64,000 nucleotides of DNA from Bacillus australimaris (GCF_001307105.1 NZ_LGYN01000031.1:1-64000); one strand, 5' to 3'. Counted from the stretch's first letter, positions 48,191 to 58,171 are shown. Translations and numbers: made by a program. Notes: a model not told the origin generated them from the sequence alone.

Positions 48191-48217
48191 ATTCCCAAGT
48201 GATCAACCTGCTTAAAC
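48191..48217 (-). promoter_or_regulatory. Sigma-B-type promoter of opuE
   Basis: On the minus strand GTTTAA (48217-48212), a 15-base spacer, and GGGAAT (48196-48191) match the sigma-B pattern GTTTAA-N12-15-GGGTAT with one difference. It lies about 125 bases upstream of opuE. In B. subtilis opuE has both sigma-A and sigma-B promoters for osmotic induction. Confidence 0.7.
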
Positions 48218-48377
48218 CTCTTTATTTTGAAGGAAAAATGCACGAATCGGTGATAAGCATCAATATGTATGCGTTTACAAAAACAAAATAAAGTAAAAAT
48301 TTTCTGAAAAATAAAAAGTGACCTTACGAATATTTGACGATTCAAGGGAAATGACCTTTCACCGCGCCTGCGTAAAG

Positions 48378-48407
48378 TTGCTTTAGAACAGTAAAATTTG
48401 ATATGAT
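48378..48407 (+). promoter_or_regulatory. Sigma-A promoter of gatCAB
   Basis: TTGCTT (48378-48383), an 18-base spacer and TATGAT (48402-48407) lie about 60 bases upstream of gatC. The remaining 48068-48377 holds the opuE promoter region and no gene that I can support. Confidence 0.65.
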
Positions 48408-48468
48408 AAAGTGTATATGACTTATGATCATGACCACGAGCACGCATCATTTTTGGAGGTGAACCTGC

Positions 48469-48759
48469 ATGTCAAGAATTTCTATAGAAGAAGTCAAGCA
48501 CGTTGCGCATTTAGCAAGGCTTGCGATTACAGAAGAAGAAGCTGAGATGTTTACAGAACAGCTTGATAGCATCATTTCATTTGCAGAGCAGTTAAACGAG
48601 GTAGATACGGAAAACGTTGAACCAACGACACACGTATTAAAAATGAAAAACGTCATGAGAGAAGATGTTCCGAATAAAGGTCTTTCCATTGAGGCAGTCG
48701 TCAAAAACGCGCCTGATCATAAAGACGGCTATATTCGTGTGCCATCAATTTTGGACTAA
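48469..48759 (+). CDS. gatC: Glutamyl-tRNA(Gln) amidotransferase subunit C
   Basis: GatC (96 aa) is the small chaperone-like subunit of the GatCAB complex that converts Glu-tRNA(Gln) and Asp-tRNA(Asn) to their amides. It starts [20 protein letters not shown] and ends in a conserved YIRVPSILD tail. TTGGAGG precedes the ATG. It is 14 bases upstream of gatA in one operon. Confidence 0.97.
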   Translation: MSRISIEEVKHVAHLARLAITEEEAEMFTEQLDSIISFAEQLNEVDTENVEPTTHVLKMKNVMREDVPNKGLSIEAVVKNAPDHKDGYIRVPSILD

Positions 48760-48773
48760 AGGAGGCCCGAGAC

Positions 48774-50231
48774 ATGTCACTGTTTGATCACAAAATTTCT
48801 GAATTAAAAGAGCTTTTACATAAAAAGGAACTGTCTGTTTCTGATTTAGTGGACGAGTCTTATAAACGAATCAATGAAGTAGACGGAAAAGTACAAGCAT
48901 TCCTTGCACTGGACGAAGAGAAAGCTCGTGCATATGCAAAGGAATTGGACGAGGCAGTTGGTGAAAAAGACGAACTTGGCCTATTGTTCGGTATGCCAAT
49001 CGGTGTGAAGGATAACATTGTCACAAAGGATTTGCGTACAACAGCATCAAGTAAAATTCTGCAAAACTTTGATCCTATCTATGATGCAACCGTTGTGAAC
49101 CGTCTAAGAGAAGCGGAAGCTGTCACAATCGGTAAATTAAACATGGATGAATTTGCAATGGGATCTTCTACAGAGAACTCTGGCTTCAAAGCAACGAAAA
49201 ACCCATGGAATTTAAACACGGTTCCAGGTGGGTCAAGTGGTGGCTCAGCAGCATCTGTTGCAGCTGGAGAAGTTCCGTTCTCTCTAGGATCAGATACAGG
49301 TGGCTCCATTCGTCAGCCAGCATCATTCTGTGGTGTTGTTGGTCTTAAACCAACGTATGGCCGTGTATCCAGATACGGATTAATTGCATTTGCTTCTTCA
49401 TTAGATCAAATTGGGCCGATTACGCGTAATGTTGAGGACAATGCATATGTTCTTCAAGCGATATCTGGTGTTGATCAAATGGACGCAACAAGTGCTAATG
49501 TCGATGTACCAGATTTTCTTTCTTCATTAACTGGCGACATCAAAGGCTTGAAAATTGCTGTGCCGAAAGAATACCTTGGCGAAGGTGTTGGCGAGGAAGC
49601 AAAAGAGTCTGTTCTCAAAGCGTTAAAAGTATTAGAAGGACTTGGTGCTACGTGGGAAGAAGTATCTCTTCCGCACTCTAAATATGCGCTTGCGACTTAC
49701 TACTTACTGTCTTCTTCAGAAGCATCTGCGAACCTTGCCCGTTTTGACGGCATCCGCTATGGCTACCGTACAGACAATGCAGACAACCTGATTGATTTAT
49801 ACAAAAATACTCGTTCTGAAGGCTTCGGAGACGAAGTGAAGCGCCGTATCATGCTTGGTACATTCGCGCTAAGCTCAGGATATTACGATGCGTACTATAA
49901 AAAAGCGCAAAAAGTCCGTACATTGATCAAAAAAGACTTTGAAGATGTTTTTGAAAAGTATGATGTCATTGTAGGACCGACAACGCCAACTCCTGCGTTT
50001 AACATTGGTGAAAAGACAAGCGATCCATTGACTATGTACGCAAACGATATTTTAACGATCCCTGTTAACCTTGCAGGAGTTCCAGGAATCAGTGTGCCTT
50101 GTGGATTTGCAAATGGTCTTCCGTTAGGACTGCAAATCATCGGCAAGCACTTCGACGAAGGAACAGTGTACCGCGTGGCTCACGCTTTCGAACAAGCAAC
50201 AGATCATCATAAAGCAAAACCTGAACTGTAA
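48774..50231 (+). CDS. gatA: Glutamyl-tRNA(Gln) amidotransferase subunit A
   Basis: GatA (485 aa) is the amidase that releases ammonia from glutamine. The Ser-cisSer-Lys triad of the amidase-signature family is present: Lys79 in [10 protein letters not shown], Ser154 in [16 protein letters not shown] and Ser178 in [23 protein letters not shown] precedes the ATG. It is full length with no lesion and is followed by gatB after 13 bases. Confidence 0.98.
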   Translation: MSLFDHKISELKELLHKKELSVSDLVDESYKRINEVDGKVQAFLALDEEKARAYAKELDEAVGEKDELGLLFGMPIGVKDNIVTKDLRTTASSKILQNFDPIYDATVVNRLREAEAVTIGKLNMDEFAMGSSTENSGFKATKNPWNLNTVPGGSSGGSAASVAAGEVPFSLGSDTGGSIRQPASFCGVVGLKPTYGRVSRYGLIAFASSLDQIGPITRNVEDNAYVLQAISGVDQMDATSANVDVPDFLSSLTGDIKGLKIAVPKEYLGEGVGEEAKESVLKALKVLEGLGATWEEVSLPHSKYALATYYLLSSSEASANLARFDGIRYGYRTDNADNLIDLYKNTRSEGFGDEVKRRIMLGTFALSSGYYDAYYKKAQKVRTLIKKDFEDVFEKYDVIVGPTTPTPAFNIGEKTSDPLTMYANDILTIPVNLAGVPGISVPCGFANGLPLGLQIIGKHFDEGTVYRVAHAFEQATDHHKAKPEL

Positions 50232-50244
50232 GGGGTGAATCAGA

Positions 50245-51675
50245 ATGAACTTTGAAACGGTAATTGGACTTGAAGTCCACGTAGAGTTAAAAACACAATC
50301 GAAAATTTTCTCAAGCTCGCCGACACCTTTTGGTGCAGCTGCCAACACGCAAACAAGTGTCATTGACCTTGGGTATCCCGGCGTACTGCCTGTGCTCAAC
50401 AAGGAAGCGGTGAACTTTGCGATGAAAGCGGCAATGGCGCTGAACTGTGAGATCGCAACAGATACTAAATTTGACCGTAAAAACTACTTCTATCCTGACA
50501 ACCCAAAGGCGTATCAAATTTCTCAATTTGATAAACCAATCGGTGAGAACGGCTGGATTGAAATTGAAGTAGACGGAAAAACAAAACGAATCGGTATTAC
50601 ACGTCTTCATTTGGAAGAGGATGCAGGGAAACTGACGCATACAGGCGATGGTTACTCACTTGTCGATTTCAACCGTCAAGGCACACCGCTTGTTGAAATC
50701 GTATCTGAGCCAGACATTCGTACACCTGAAGAAGCGTATGCTTACTTAGAAAAACTAAAATCCATTATTCAATATACAGGCGTTTCTGACTGTAAAATGG
50801 AAGAAGGCTCACTTCGCTGTGATGCCAACATTTCTCTTCGACCAATTGGCCGTGAAGAGTTTGGTACAAAGACAGAACTGAAGAACTTAAACTCGTTTGC
50901 TTTCGTACAAAAAGGCTTAGAGTTCGAAGAAAAACGTCAAGAGCAAGTATTGCTTTCTGGCGGTCTGATCGAGCAGGAAACACGCCGTTATGACGAAGCG
51001 TCTAAAAAGACCATCCTCATGCGCGTGAAAGAAGGCTCTGATGATTACCGCTACTTCCCAGAACCGGATTTGGTAGAGCTATACATTGATGACGAGTGGA
51101 AAGAACGCGTAAGAGCATCCATTCCAGAGCTTCCAGATGAGCGCCGCAAACGCTACATCGATGAACTTGGACTGCCTGCATATGACGCAATGGTATTGAC
51201 GCTCACAAAAGAAATGTCTGATTTCTTTGAAGCAACCATTTCAGAGGGTGCAGAAGCGAAGCAAGCATCGAACTGGCTGATGGGTGAAGTATCTGCTTAC
51301 TTAAACTCTGCTCAAAAAGAGCTGGAAGATACGAAACTAACGCCGCAAGGGCTGGCTGGCATGATCCAGCTTATTGAAAAAGGAACGATTTCCTCTAAGA
51401 TTGCCAAAAAGGTATTCAAAGAGCTGATTGAAAATGGGGGAGATGCAGAAACAATCGTCAAAGAAAAAGGACTTGTCCAAATTTCTGACGAAGGTGCGCT
51501 GCTCAAACTTGTCACAGAAGCACTTGATAACAACCCGCAATCCATAGAAGACTTTAAAAATGGAAAAGACCGTGCGATTGGTTTCTTAGTCGGACAAATC
51601 ATGAAAGCATCGAAGGGCCAAGCAAACCCGCCGATGGTGAACAAGATTCTCCTCGAAGAAATCAAAAAACGCTAA
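50245..51675 (+). CDS. gatB: Glutamyl-tRNA(Gln) amidotransferase subunit B
   Basis: GatB (476 aa) binds the misacylated tRNA and performs ATP-dependent transamidation. It begins [20 protein letters not shown] and has the cradle-domain signature [40 protein letters not shown], then [11 protein letters not shown]. The C-terminal YqeY-like tail ends [28 protein letters not shown] precedes the ATG. A strong terminator follows the stop. Confidence 0.98.
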   Translation: MNFETVIGLEVHVELKTQSKIFSSSPTPFGAAANTQTSVIDLGYPGVLPVLNKEAVNFAMKAAMALNCEIATDTKFDRKNYFYPDNPKAYQISQFDKPIGENGWIEIEVDGKTKRIGITRLHLEEDAGKLTHTGDGYSLVDFNRQGTPLVEIVSEPDIRTPEEAYAYLEKLKSIIQYTGVSDCKMEEGSLRCDANISLRPIGREEFGTKTELKNLNSFAFVQKGLEFEEKRQEQVLLSGGLIEQETRRYDEASKKTILMRVKEGSDDYRYFPEPDLVELYIDDEWKERVRASIPELPDERRKRYIDELGLPAYDAMVLTLTKEMSDFFEATISEGAEAKQASNWLMGEVSAYLNSAQKELEDTKLTPQGLAGMIQLIEKGTISSKIAKKVFKELIENGGDAETIVKEKGLVQISDEGALLKLVTEALDNNPQSIEDFKNGKDRAIGFLVGQIMKASKGQANPPMVNKILLEEIKKR

Positions 51676-51680
51676 ATCAA

Positions 51681-51709
51681 AAAACCGCCTCATGGAAGGC
51701 GGTTTTTTT
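51681..51709 (+). terminator. Terminator of gatCAB
   Basis: AAAACCGCCT (51681-51690), loop CATGGA, AGGCGGTTTT (51697-51706), then T-run. Confidence 0.93.
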
Positions 51710-51849
51710 GTTTGAATGACAGGGTCTTATGATAGATTCAGACCACCGCCGTATATCAATTCAGAGATTCTTTTCTTATAATGAAGCATAAGCGAAAGTG
51801 CACATTCGAAGGGGGAAAGGTGAACTATATCGAAAAACCGTACATCATG

Positions 51850-52695
51850 TTACTGAAGAAACAGCTTCAATTGTTCCACTGCTCTGAGAACAGCAGGGTC
51901 CTCACACTTTTCTAAATTCGTCAGCATCCCTTGAATGACAGGCTTACGAGGTTTAGTTTTTCCCAGCTCTTCTTCAATCACTTCAATGGATACAAGTGTA
52001 TCATCTGAAAGTAGATGCTCAAGCTTTAACAAGCGGAGCTCCTCTTGAAGGGAAGCAGCACTCGGCGCTTCATCGTCCCAAATGGTTTGTTTTAGAATTG
52101 GCTTCGTCTGAGACCGGAGCATGCCTTGAACCAAATCATCAAATCGTTCGAGTATAAAGGAAGAGAGCTCATCAAATGATAATTGCATCTGATCTTGTAA
52201 AAGCAGAACCTGCACATATGATTGAATAATTCCTTGAATCATGACTGACAGGTCAGTTATATATGGTTCGATCTCCTGTCCATAAGTGGTCAAGATGGAA
52301 ATTCGTATTTCATCATTCATTTGCTTTTTCACAGTTTTTGAATACTTTTTGATTTGCTGATTTTCCGGAATAATGTTCTCGCTGAGGATCAAAATGATAA
52401 AATCTTTGTTCTCGGCAAAATGCTGAAATTGTTCAGCGATTTGTTTCTGAAAGATCTCTCTAGGCGCGAGATGCTGATTCTCTTTTCGAATCGTTTCAAT
52501 ACTTTTCATAGAAGTGTCGATATAATATTCAAACGCTCGGTTGAAAAGTTGTTCTTTTGATTTGAAATGCAAATAAAAAGCGCCTTTTGATATTCCGCAC
52601 TCATCTGCAATTTCCTGAATGGTCGTAGAAGAAAAACCCTTTTTCGCAAACAATTGGATGCTTGCTTTAATGATTTTTTCTTTTTTTTCGTTCAT
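51850..52695 (-). CDS. yerO: TetR family regulator YerO
   Basis: The 281-residue protein has an N-terminal TetR helix-turn-helix (about 5-50: KIIKASIQLFAKKGFSSTTI, QEIADECGISKGAFYLHFKS, KEQLF) and a long all-helical ligand-binding part. ATG 52695 follows AAGGGG; a frame starting 24 codons earlier runs through the promoter. It is divergent from swrC, as expected of a local repressor of the efflux pump; the candidate operator lies at 52787-52800. In B. subtilis yerO also adjoins swrC. Confidence 0.9.
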   Translation of the reverse strand: MNEKKEKIIKASIQLFAKKGFSSTTIQEIADECGISKGAFYLHFKSKEQLFNRAFEYYIDTSMKSIETIRKENQHLAPREIFQKQIAEQFQHFAENKDFIILILSENIIPENQQIKKYSKTVKKQMNDEIRISILTTYGQEIEPYITDLSVMIQGIIQSYVQVLLLQDQMQLSFDELSSFILERFDDLVQGMLRSQTKPILKQTIWDDEAPSAASLQEELRLLKLEHLLSDDTLVSIEVIEEELGKTKPRKPVIQGMLTNLEKCEDPAVLRAVEQLKLFLQ

Positions 52696-52756
52696 GAAAT
52701 AAGGCCCCTTCAGCTTTAGAATGTTACGCCAAACGCAAGTGAAATGGTTGACGGCA

Positions 52757-52800
52757 TTGTATATCACCGTTTATTATGATATAGAATGACCAGTCAGTCA
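52757..52800 (+). promoter_or_regulatory. swrC promoter with TetR-type operator
   Basis: TTGTAT (52757-52762), 17 bases, TATAGA (52780-52785), followed at once by TGACCAGTCAGTCA (52787-52800). The latter has TGAC/GTCA outer arms and the TGACTGAC repeat common in TetR-family operators. Binding there would cover the transcription start. Confidence 0.65.
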
Positions 52801-52826
52801 ATACATAAAGGAAAATGGAGGACATA

Positions 52827-55800
52827 ATGAATTCGATCATCAATTTTGTATTAAAGAATAAGTTCGCTGTATGGCTCATGACGATTATCGTAACAGTTGC
52901 TGGTCTATATGCCGGATTGAATATGAAACAAGAATCAATCCCGAATATCAACACTCCAGTCATTACGGTTTCTACAACGTATCCTGGCGCAACGCCGGAC
53001 GAAGTATCTGATAAGGTGACCGATCCAATTGAAAAATCGATTCAAAACCTAAATGGGGTCAACGTGGTCACTTCCAATTCATTTGAAAATGCCTCATCCA
53101 TTCAAATCGAATACGATTACAGCAAAGACATGGATGAAGCAAAAAAGGAAATTGAAGATGCGATTAGCAATATCGATTTTCCTGAAAATGCAGAAAAACC
53201 TAAAATCGCACGCTTTAGTATTAACGCGATTCCAATTTTAGCTCTTAGTGTCTCTGGAGATAAAGAATCATTACAAGATCTTACACAAAAAGTAGAAAAT
53301 GATCTCGTTCCTTCACTTCAAGGATTAGACGGCGTCTCTTCTGTTGAAGCTTCAGGACAGCAAATCAAAGAAGTAGAATTTTCGTTTAAAGAAAAGAAAT
53401 TGAAAGAATACGGTTTAGATGAAGAAACCGTCCAAAACATGATCAAAGGCTCTGATGTGAATGTGCCATTAGGTTTATATACATTTGGCAATAAGCAAAA
53501 ATCAGTTGTCGTGGACGGCAATATTTTAAGTGTCAAAGATCTGAAAAACATGCGAATCCCTGTCACACCAAGTGCAAGCGGCGGTGCGGGAAGCGCTGGA
53601 GCTGGAGCACCTTCTAGCGGCTCAGGTGCGCAAGGTGCCGAGCAGCAGGCTGGAAATGCAAGTCAGCAGCAAGCAGCAGCACAGCAACAAGCAGGTGCAG
53701 CAAGCAGTCAATCTGTAGAGCTGCCAACGATCAAACTGTCTGAGATTGCAGATATTAAAGTCGTGAAAGAAGCAGAATCGATCTCTAGAACGAATGGAAA
53801 AGACAGTATCGGTCTGCAAATTGTCAAAGGCTCTGATGCCAACACAGTGAGTGTTGCAGAAGAAGTAACAAAAGAGCTTGAGAAATTTAAGAAAGACAAC
53901 AAAGGAATCAAAGTAAGCACCACATATGATCAAGCAGAGCCGATTAAAGAGTCTGTCAGCACAATGCTGAACAAGGCAATCATCGGAGCGATCTTTGCGA
54001 TCATTATCATTCTATTGTTCCTGCGAGATATCAAATCAACATTAATCTCGGTCATCTCCATTCCGTTATCTTTGTTGATTGCTGTTTTACTATTAAATCA
54101 GCTGGATATCACGTTAAATATCATGACACTTGGTGCCATGACCGTCGCCATTGGGCGTGTAGTCGATGACTCAATCGTGGTCATAGAAAATATCTATCGA
54201 CGAATGGCATTAAAGGATGAACCATTAAAAGGCAAGGCACTCGTCAGAGAAGCCACAAAAGAAATGTTTATCCCGATCATGTCTTCGACGATTGTGACAA
54301 TTGCGGTATTCTTACCGTTAGCGTTAGTAGGTGGAATGATTGGTGAATTATTCATCCCATTTGCCTTAACGATTGTGTTTGCGTTACTTGCTTCACTCCT
54401 TGTCGCCATTACAATTGTTCCAATGATGGCACACACTTTATTTAAAAAGAACCTGTATGGCACAACGAAAAAGGTCAAAGAACATAAACCAAGCAAGCTT
54501 GCCGGCGGTTATAGACGTGTACTCAACTGGACACTCAACCATAAATGGATCACATCAGGAATCGCCATTCTTATGCTTGTCGGAAGCTTATTCTTAGCAC
54601 CACTTGTCGGTGTTAGCTTCTTACCACAAGAAGCAGAGAAAACGGCGATGGTGACATACACACCAGAGCCAGGTCAAACGAGAGAACAAGCAATTGATGA
54701 AACGAAAAAGGCAGAAGAATACTTGATGAAACGTGACCATGTCAATACGGTTCAATATTCATTAGGCTCTTCAAATGCCATGACAGCAAGTGTTGGCGGT
54801 AACTCTAACGGTGCATTATTCTTCGTACAATATGACGAGGACACACCGAATTTTGATAAAGAAAAAGATCGTGTAGTCAAAGCCCTGCAAGACAAAGCGT
54901 CTAAAGGGGAATGGAAATCACAAGACTTCTCATCTGCTGGTGCAAGCAATACTGTGACGTACTATGTGTATGGTGACAAAGCAAGCGATATTGAAGGCAC
55001 AGTAAAAGATGTCGAAAACATCCTAAAAGATGAGAAAAACCTGAAAAATGTCACCACAAGCTTAGCTGAGAAATACGACGAATATACGTTTAATGCAGAT
55101 CAAGAAAAACTGGCAAAACTAGGTCTAACTGCTTCACAAATCGCTCAAGCGATTGCACCTCAAAATAGTGAAACGACACTAACGAAAGTCACAGAGGACG
55201 GCAAAGAACTTGATGTGAAGCTTCAAACGGAAAAAGATGAATATAAGAGCAAGAAAGATTTAGAAAATAAAAAGATCACCACACCGACAGGGCAGGAAGT
55301 CCGAATTGGTGATGTTGTCAAAGTAAAAGATGGTACGACAGCAAATACGGTGACAAAACGTGATGGGAAAATCTATGCAGAAGTGTCTGGTGACATGACA
55401 ACAGACGACGTCTCAAGTGTGACACAAGATGTTCAGAAGAAAGTCGATAAGCTTGATCTGAAATCTGGCGTAACAATTGACTCAGGCGGCGTAAGTGCGG
55501 ATATCCAGGAGTCCTTTACACAGCTAGGACTCGCAATGCTTGCAGCGATTGCCATTGTATATCTCGTTCTCGTCATCACATTTGGCGGAGGTCTTGCACC
55601 ATTTGCAATCCTCTTCTCACTTCCATTTACGGTTATTGGCGCTCTCGCTGGATTGTTTATAGCAAAAGAAACCATCAGCTTAAATGCCATGATTGGATTG
55701 CTCATGCTGATCGGTATCGTTGTGACAAACGCAATTGTCTTAATTGACCGCGTTATTCATAAAGAACAAGAAGGTCTCTCAACAAGAGAAGCATTACTTG

Positions 55801-56036
55801 AAGCAGGTGCAACAAGATTACGTCCAATCTTAATGACAGCACTTGCGACGATCGGTGCACTCCTGCCACTCGCATTAGGCTTTGAAGGCGGAAGCCAGAT
55901 CGTATCAAAAGGACTTGGTGTCACTGTAATTGGTGGTTTAACAAGTTCTACACTTCTCACATTGGTCATGGTACCAATCGTGTATGAAATTTTAAGCAAG
56001 TTTAGACGTAAGAAAAAGTACGCAGAAGAAGAATAA
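52827..56036 (+). CDS. swrC: RND family efflux protein SwrC (surfactin export/swarming)
   Basis: SwrC (1069 aa) is a proton-driven RND exporter with 12 membrane segments: one at 6-28, two large extracytoplasmic loops, and clusters around 385-570 and 900-1050. The AcrB-type motif GAMTVAIGRVVDDSIVVIEN in the fourth segment carries the proton-relay Asp pair. ATG 52827 follows GGAGG at five bases; ATG 52815 is less likely. In B. subtilis SwrC exports surfactin. Residues 249-296 form an unusual Gly/Ala/Gln/Ser-rich linker. The gene is repressed presumably by YerO. Confidence 0.93.
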   Translation: MNSIINFVLKNKFAVWLMTIIVTVAGLYAGLNMKQESIPNINTPVITVSTTYPGATPDEVSDKVTDPIEKSIQNLNGVNVVTSNSFENASSIQIEYDYSKDMDEAKKEIEDAISNIDFPENAEKPKIARFSINAIPILALSVSGDKESLQDLTQKVENDLVPSLQGLDGVSSVEASGQQIKEVEFSFKEKKLKEYGLDEETVQNMIKGSDVNVPLGLYTFGNKQKSVVVDGNILSVKDLKNMRIPVTPSASGGAGSAGAGAPSSGSGAQGAEQQAGNASQQQAAAQQQAGAASSQSVELPTIKLSEIADIKVVKEAESISRTNGKDSIGLQIVKGSDANTVSVAEEVTKELEKFKKDNKGIKVSTTYDQAEPIKESVSTMLNKAIIGAIFAIIIILLFLRDIKSTLISVISIPLSLLIAVLLLNQLDITLNIMTLGAMTVAIGRVVDDSIVVIENIYRRMALKDEPLKGKALVREATKEMFIPIMSSTIVTIAVFLPLALVGGMIGELFIPFALTIVFALLASLLVAITIVPMMAHTLFKKNLYGTTKKVKEHKPSKLAGGYRRVLNWTLNHKWITSGIAILMLVGSLFLAPLVGVSFLPQEAEKTAMVTYTPEPGQTREQAIDETKKAEEYLMKRDHVNTVQYSLGSSNAMTASVGGNSNGALFFVQYDEDTPNFDKEKDRVVKALQDKASKGEWKSQDFSSAGASNTVTYYVYGDKASDIEGTVKDVENILKDEKNLKNVTTSLAEKYDEYTFNADQEKLAKLGLTASQIAQAIAPQNSETTLTKVTEDGKELDVKLQTEKDEYKSKKDLENKKITTPTGQEVRIGDVVKVKDGTTANTVTKRDGKIYAEVSGDMTTDDVSSVTQDVQKKVDKLDLKSGVTIDSGGVSADIQESFTQLGLAMLAAIAIVYLVLVITFGGGLAPFAILFSLPFTVIGALAGLFIAKETISLNAMIGLLMLIGIVVTNAIVLIDRVIHKEQEGLSTREALLEAGATRLRPILMTALATIGALLPLALGFEGGSQIVSKGLGVTVIGGLTSSTLLTLVMVPIVYEILSKFRRKKKYAEEE

Positions 56037-56040
56037 GAGG

Positions 56041-56070
56041 AAGCCCCGCACATTAGCGGGGCTTTTTTAT
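56041..56070 (+). terminator. Terminator of swrC
   Basis: AAGCCCCGC (56041-56049), loop ACATTA, GCGGGGCTT (56056-56064), then T-run. It lies against the 3' end of the convergent nucleoside hydrolase gene. Confidence 0.93.
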
Positions 56071-57020
56071 TTTGAAATCTGACAAACCGCTTTTCTCATA
56101 AGCTCTTCAAATGCATGGAAAAAGGCATCTCGATCAACATGGTCAATCACTTGAATGGATTTTCCGTCTGGATGCTCTTCAGTTCGTCCTTGCTTTGGCG
56201 TTTCGGTGTAAACAATCGCATTCATTTCCTTTGAGCGGGTAAATGAAGACGAAGCAAGTGTGATCGTTGTCAGCACATCCCATAAGTAGTAAGTCGAGTT
56301 CGTTTCGTGATGAACGAGCGGCGGACAAAAGGCGTAGCACTGCCCAATAAAATCAATTCCGATATGAGAGCGAAGGGATGCCCAGCGCTGACGTACATCA
56401 AGTGTAAGCGGGACTTGATTTGTACTTTCAAGTGCGACCATTTCAATAGGAAACGGTTCCTGAAAGACCGTGCTGACAGCATAAGGGTCCCAAAATGCAT
56501 TCCATTCTGCTGTCCCATCATGCTCGGGTTCTTCTACATTGCCTTTTTCAAGGAACGTACCGCCCATCCACACCAATTTCTCAATCTTATTAGAAATTGA
56601 AGGATCTTCTTCTAAGGCGCGTGCAAGGTCTGTGAGCGGGCCAGTAAAGAGCAGGGTGACAGGCTCTTTTTCCTTTTTAACCGTTTCAATCAGATGAAGG
56701 TGTGCTGGCAGCTTGGACACTTTTGTATCAACAGTGCCTTTTTCGTTTAAAATTGGCAGGGCATCTACGTAAAAAGCATGCATGCGCCACTCCTTCGGAA
56801 ATGGATTGACGCCTCTAGAATTTGAAGCAGCGACTTCAATTTCATAAGGGCTGAATCGATCAATGATTTTTTGAGATGCACTGAGAGCAGGCTCTAAATA
56901 ACAATCAGCAGGAATCACAGACATCCCGATAACTTTCAGATGTTCCATTTGAAGGAGAAGAAATAAAGAGACGAGGTCATCAACACCGCCGTCATGATTA
57001 AAATAGACAGGCTTTTTCAT
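56067..57020 (-). CDS. Inosine/uridine-type nucleoside hydrolase
   Basis: The 317-residue protein has the nucleoside hydrolase fold. Its calcium-binding start reads YFNHDGGVDDLVSLFLLLQM, a variant of the usual DTDPGxDDA in which the first Asp is Asn-His-Asp. Later motifs are TLLFTGPLTDLARALEEDP, LVWMGGTFLEKGN, AEWNAFWDPYAVSTVF and YYLWDVLTTITLAS. Enzymes of this family split ribonucleosides into base and ribose, a salvage step. It sits between swrC and dgkB, which are adjacent in B. subtilis, so it is an insertion in this lineage. Confidence 0.88.
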   Translation of the reverse strand: MKKPVYFNHDGGVDDLVSLFLLLQMEHLKVIGMSVIPADCYLEPALSASQKIIDRFSPYEIEVAASNSRGVNPFPKEWRMHAFYVDALPILNEKGTVDTKVSKLPAHLHLIETVKKEKEPVTLLFTGPLTDLARALEEDPSISNKIEKLVWMGGTFLEKGNVEEPEHDGTAEWNAFWDPYAVSTVFQEPFPIEMVALESTNQVPLTLDVRQRWASLRSHIGIDFIGQCYAFCPPLVHHETNSTYYLWDVLTTITLASSSFTRSKEMNAIVYTETPKQGRTEEHPDGKSIQVIDHVDRDAFFHAFEELMRKAVCQISK

Positions 57021-57119
57021 CGCAAACCATCCTTTACAGCGTTTTCTTTTATTTTATCAGAATGCTTTCTTGCTGAGGGAGATGTGCTTGGAGATTTCAC
57101 ATAATAGGTGGTTGTTTTG

Positions 57120-57147
57120 TTGCCATTTTCAAATCTCATAGTATAAT
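57120..57147 (+). promoter_or_regulatory. Sigma-A promoter of dgkB
   Basis: TTGCCA (57120-57125), 16 bases, TATAAT (57142-57147), about 55 bases before dgkB. Confidence 0.65.
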
Positions 57148-57201
57148 TAAAGGTTGTTAGTGGTGAAAATAGATTGCATAATGAATATAGGATGATGATG
57201 A

Positions 57202-58110
57202 ATGAAACGTGCTCGAATTATATATAATCCGACATCTGGGCGTGAACTCTTCAAGAAGAATTTACCGCAGGTTTTGCAAAAATTTGAACAAGCTGGTTAT
57301 GAAACATCTTGTCATGCGACGACATGTGCAGGAGATGCGACGCAAGCAGCGGAAAAAGCCGCACAGAGAGATTTTGATTTAATTGTAGCAGCAGGTGGAG
57401 ACGGCACGATTAATGAAGTCGTCAACGGACTAGCACCGCTTGAAAAAAGACCAAAACTAGGAATCATTCCAGTTGGAACAACAAATGACTTCGCAAGAGC
57501 ACTTGGAATTCCACGAGAAGGTGTTTTGAAAGCGACAGATGCCATAATTGAGGGTGTAGCGAAGCCGCTTGATATCGGTAAAGTCAATGGCCATTATTTT
57601 ATTAATATTGCTGGCGGCGGCCGGTTAACAGAGCTCACTTATGAGGTGCCTAGTAAGCTAAAGACCATGCTTGGACAGCTTGCTTATTATTTAAAAGGCA
57701 TGGAGATGCTTCCATCTATCCGCCCGACAGAAGTCGAAATTGAATATGACGGCAAATTGTTTCATGGAGAAATCATGCTGTTCCTTGTTTCACTCACAAA
57801 CTCAGTTGGCGGCTTTGAAAAACTAGCGCCAGATTCCATTTTAGATGATGGCATGTTTGATCTGATTATTTTAAAGAAGGTCAATTTAGCAGAAGCCATT
57901 CGAGTAGTCAGCCTTGCTCTCAGAGGCGAGCATATTCATGATAACAATGTCATCTACGCCAAAGCGAATCGCGTGAAGGTAGATGTAAAAGATAAAATGC
58001 AATTAAATTTAGATGGCGAATTCGGCGGCATGCTGCCAGGTGAATTTGAAAACCTGTATCGCCATATTGAATTTATTGTGCCAAAAGCAACAGCTGAAAA
58101 AATAGGGTGA
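57202..58110 (+). CDS. dgkB: Diacylglycerol kinase DgkB
   Basis: DgkB (302 aa) is the soluble lipid kinase that recycles diacylglycerol released by lipoteichoic acid synthesis to phosphatidic acid. The nucleotide-binding motif is LIVAAGGDGTINEVVNGLAP (GGDGT at 65-69), followed by LGIIPVGTTNDFARALGIP. The C-terminal half has the YegS/DagK beta-sandwich with VNGHYFINIAGGGRL and LDDGMFDLIILKK. It matches B. subtilis DgkB (YerQ) in length and place. Confidence 0.95.
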   Translation: MKRARIIYNPTSGRELFKKNLPQVLQKFEQAGYETSCHATTCAGDATQAAEKAAQRDFDLIVAAGGDGTINEVVNGLAPLEKRPKLGIIPVGTTNDFARALGIPREGVLKATDAIIEGVAKPLDIGKVNGHYFINIAGGGRLTELTYEVPSKLKTMLGQLAYYLKGMEMLPSIRPTEVEIEYDGKLFHGEIMLFLVSLTNSVGGFEKLAPDSILDDGMFDLIILKKVNLAEAIRVVSLALRGEHIHDNNVIYAKANRVKVDVKDKMQLNLDGEFGGMLPGEFENLYRHIEFIVPKATAEKIG

Positions 58111-58116
58111 AGACTG

Positions 58117-58147
58117 AACTTGGTTCCTTATGGCGGCCAAGTTTTTC
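58117..58147 (+). terminator. Terminator of dgkB
   Basis: AACTTGG (58117-58123) pairs with CCAAGTT (58137-58143), loop of 13 bases, then T-run. The ATG at 58130 lies in its loop, which argues against its use as the rlmCD start. Confidence 0.75.
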
Positions 58148-58171
58148 TTTGCAAATGAGGTGATAAAATTG

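Noticed and set aside
48181..48450. 89-codon minus-strand frame between opuE and gatC
   Set aside because: It overlaps the opuE and gatC promoter elements, lacks a ribosome site and codes for an implausible basic/Phe-rich sequence.
51820..51930. 31-codon GTG frame (MNYIEKPYIMLL) after gatB
   Set aside because: The Shine-Dalgarno spacing is too short, the frame is mostly antisense to the end of yerO, and it is too short to judge.
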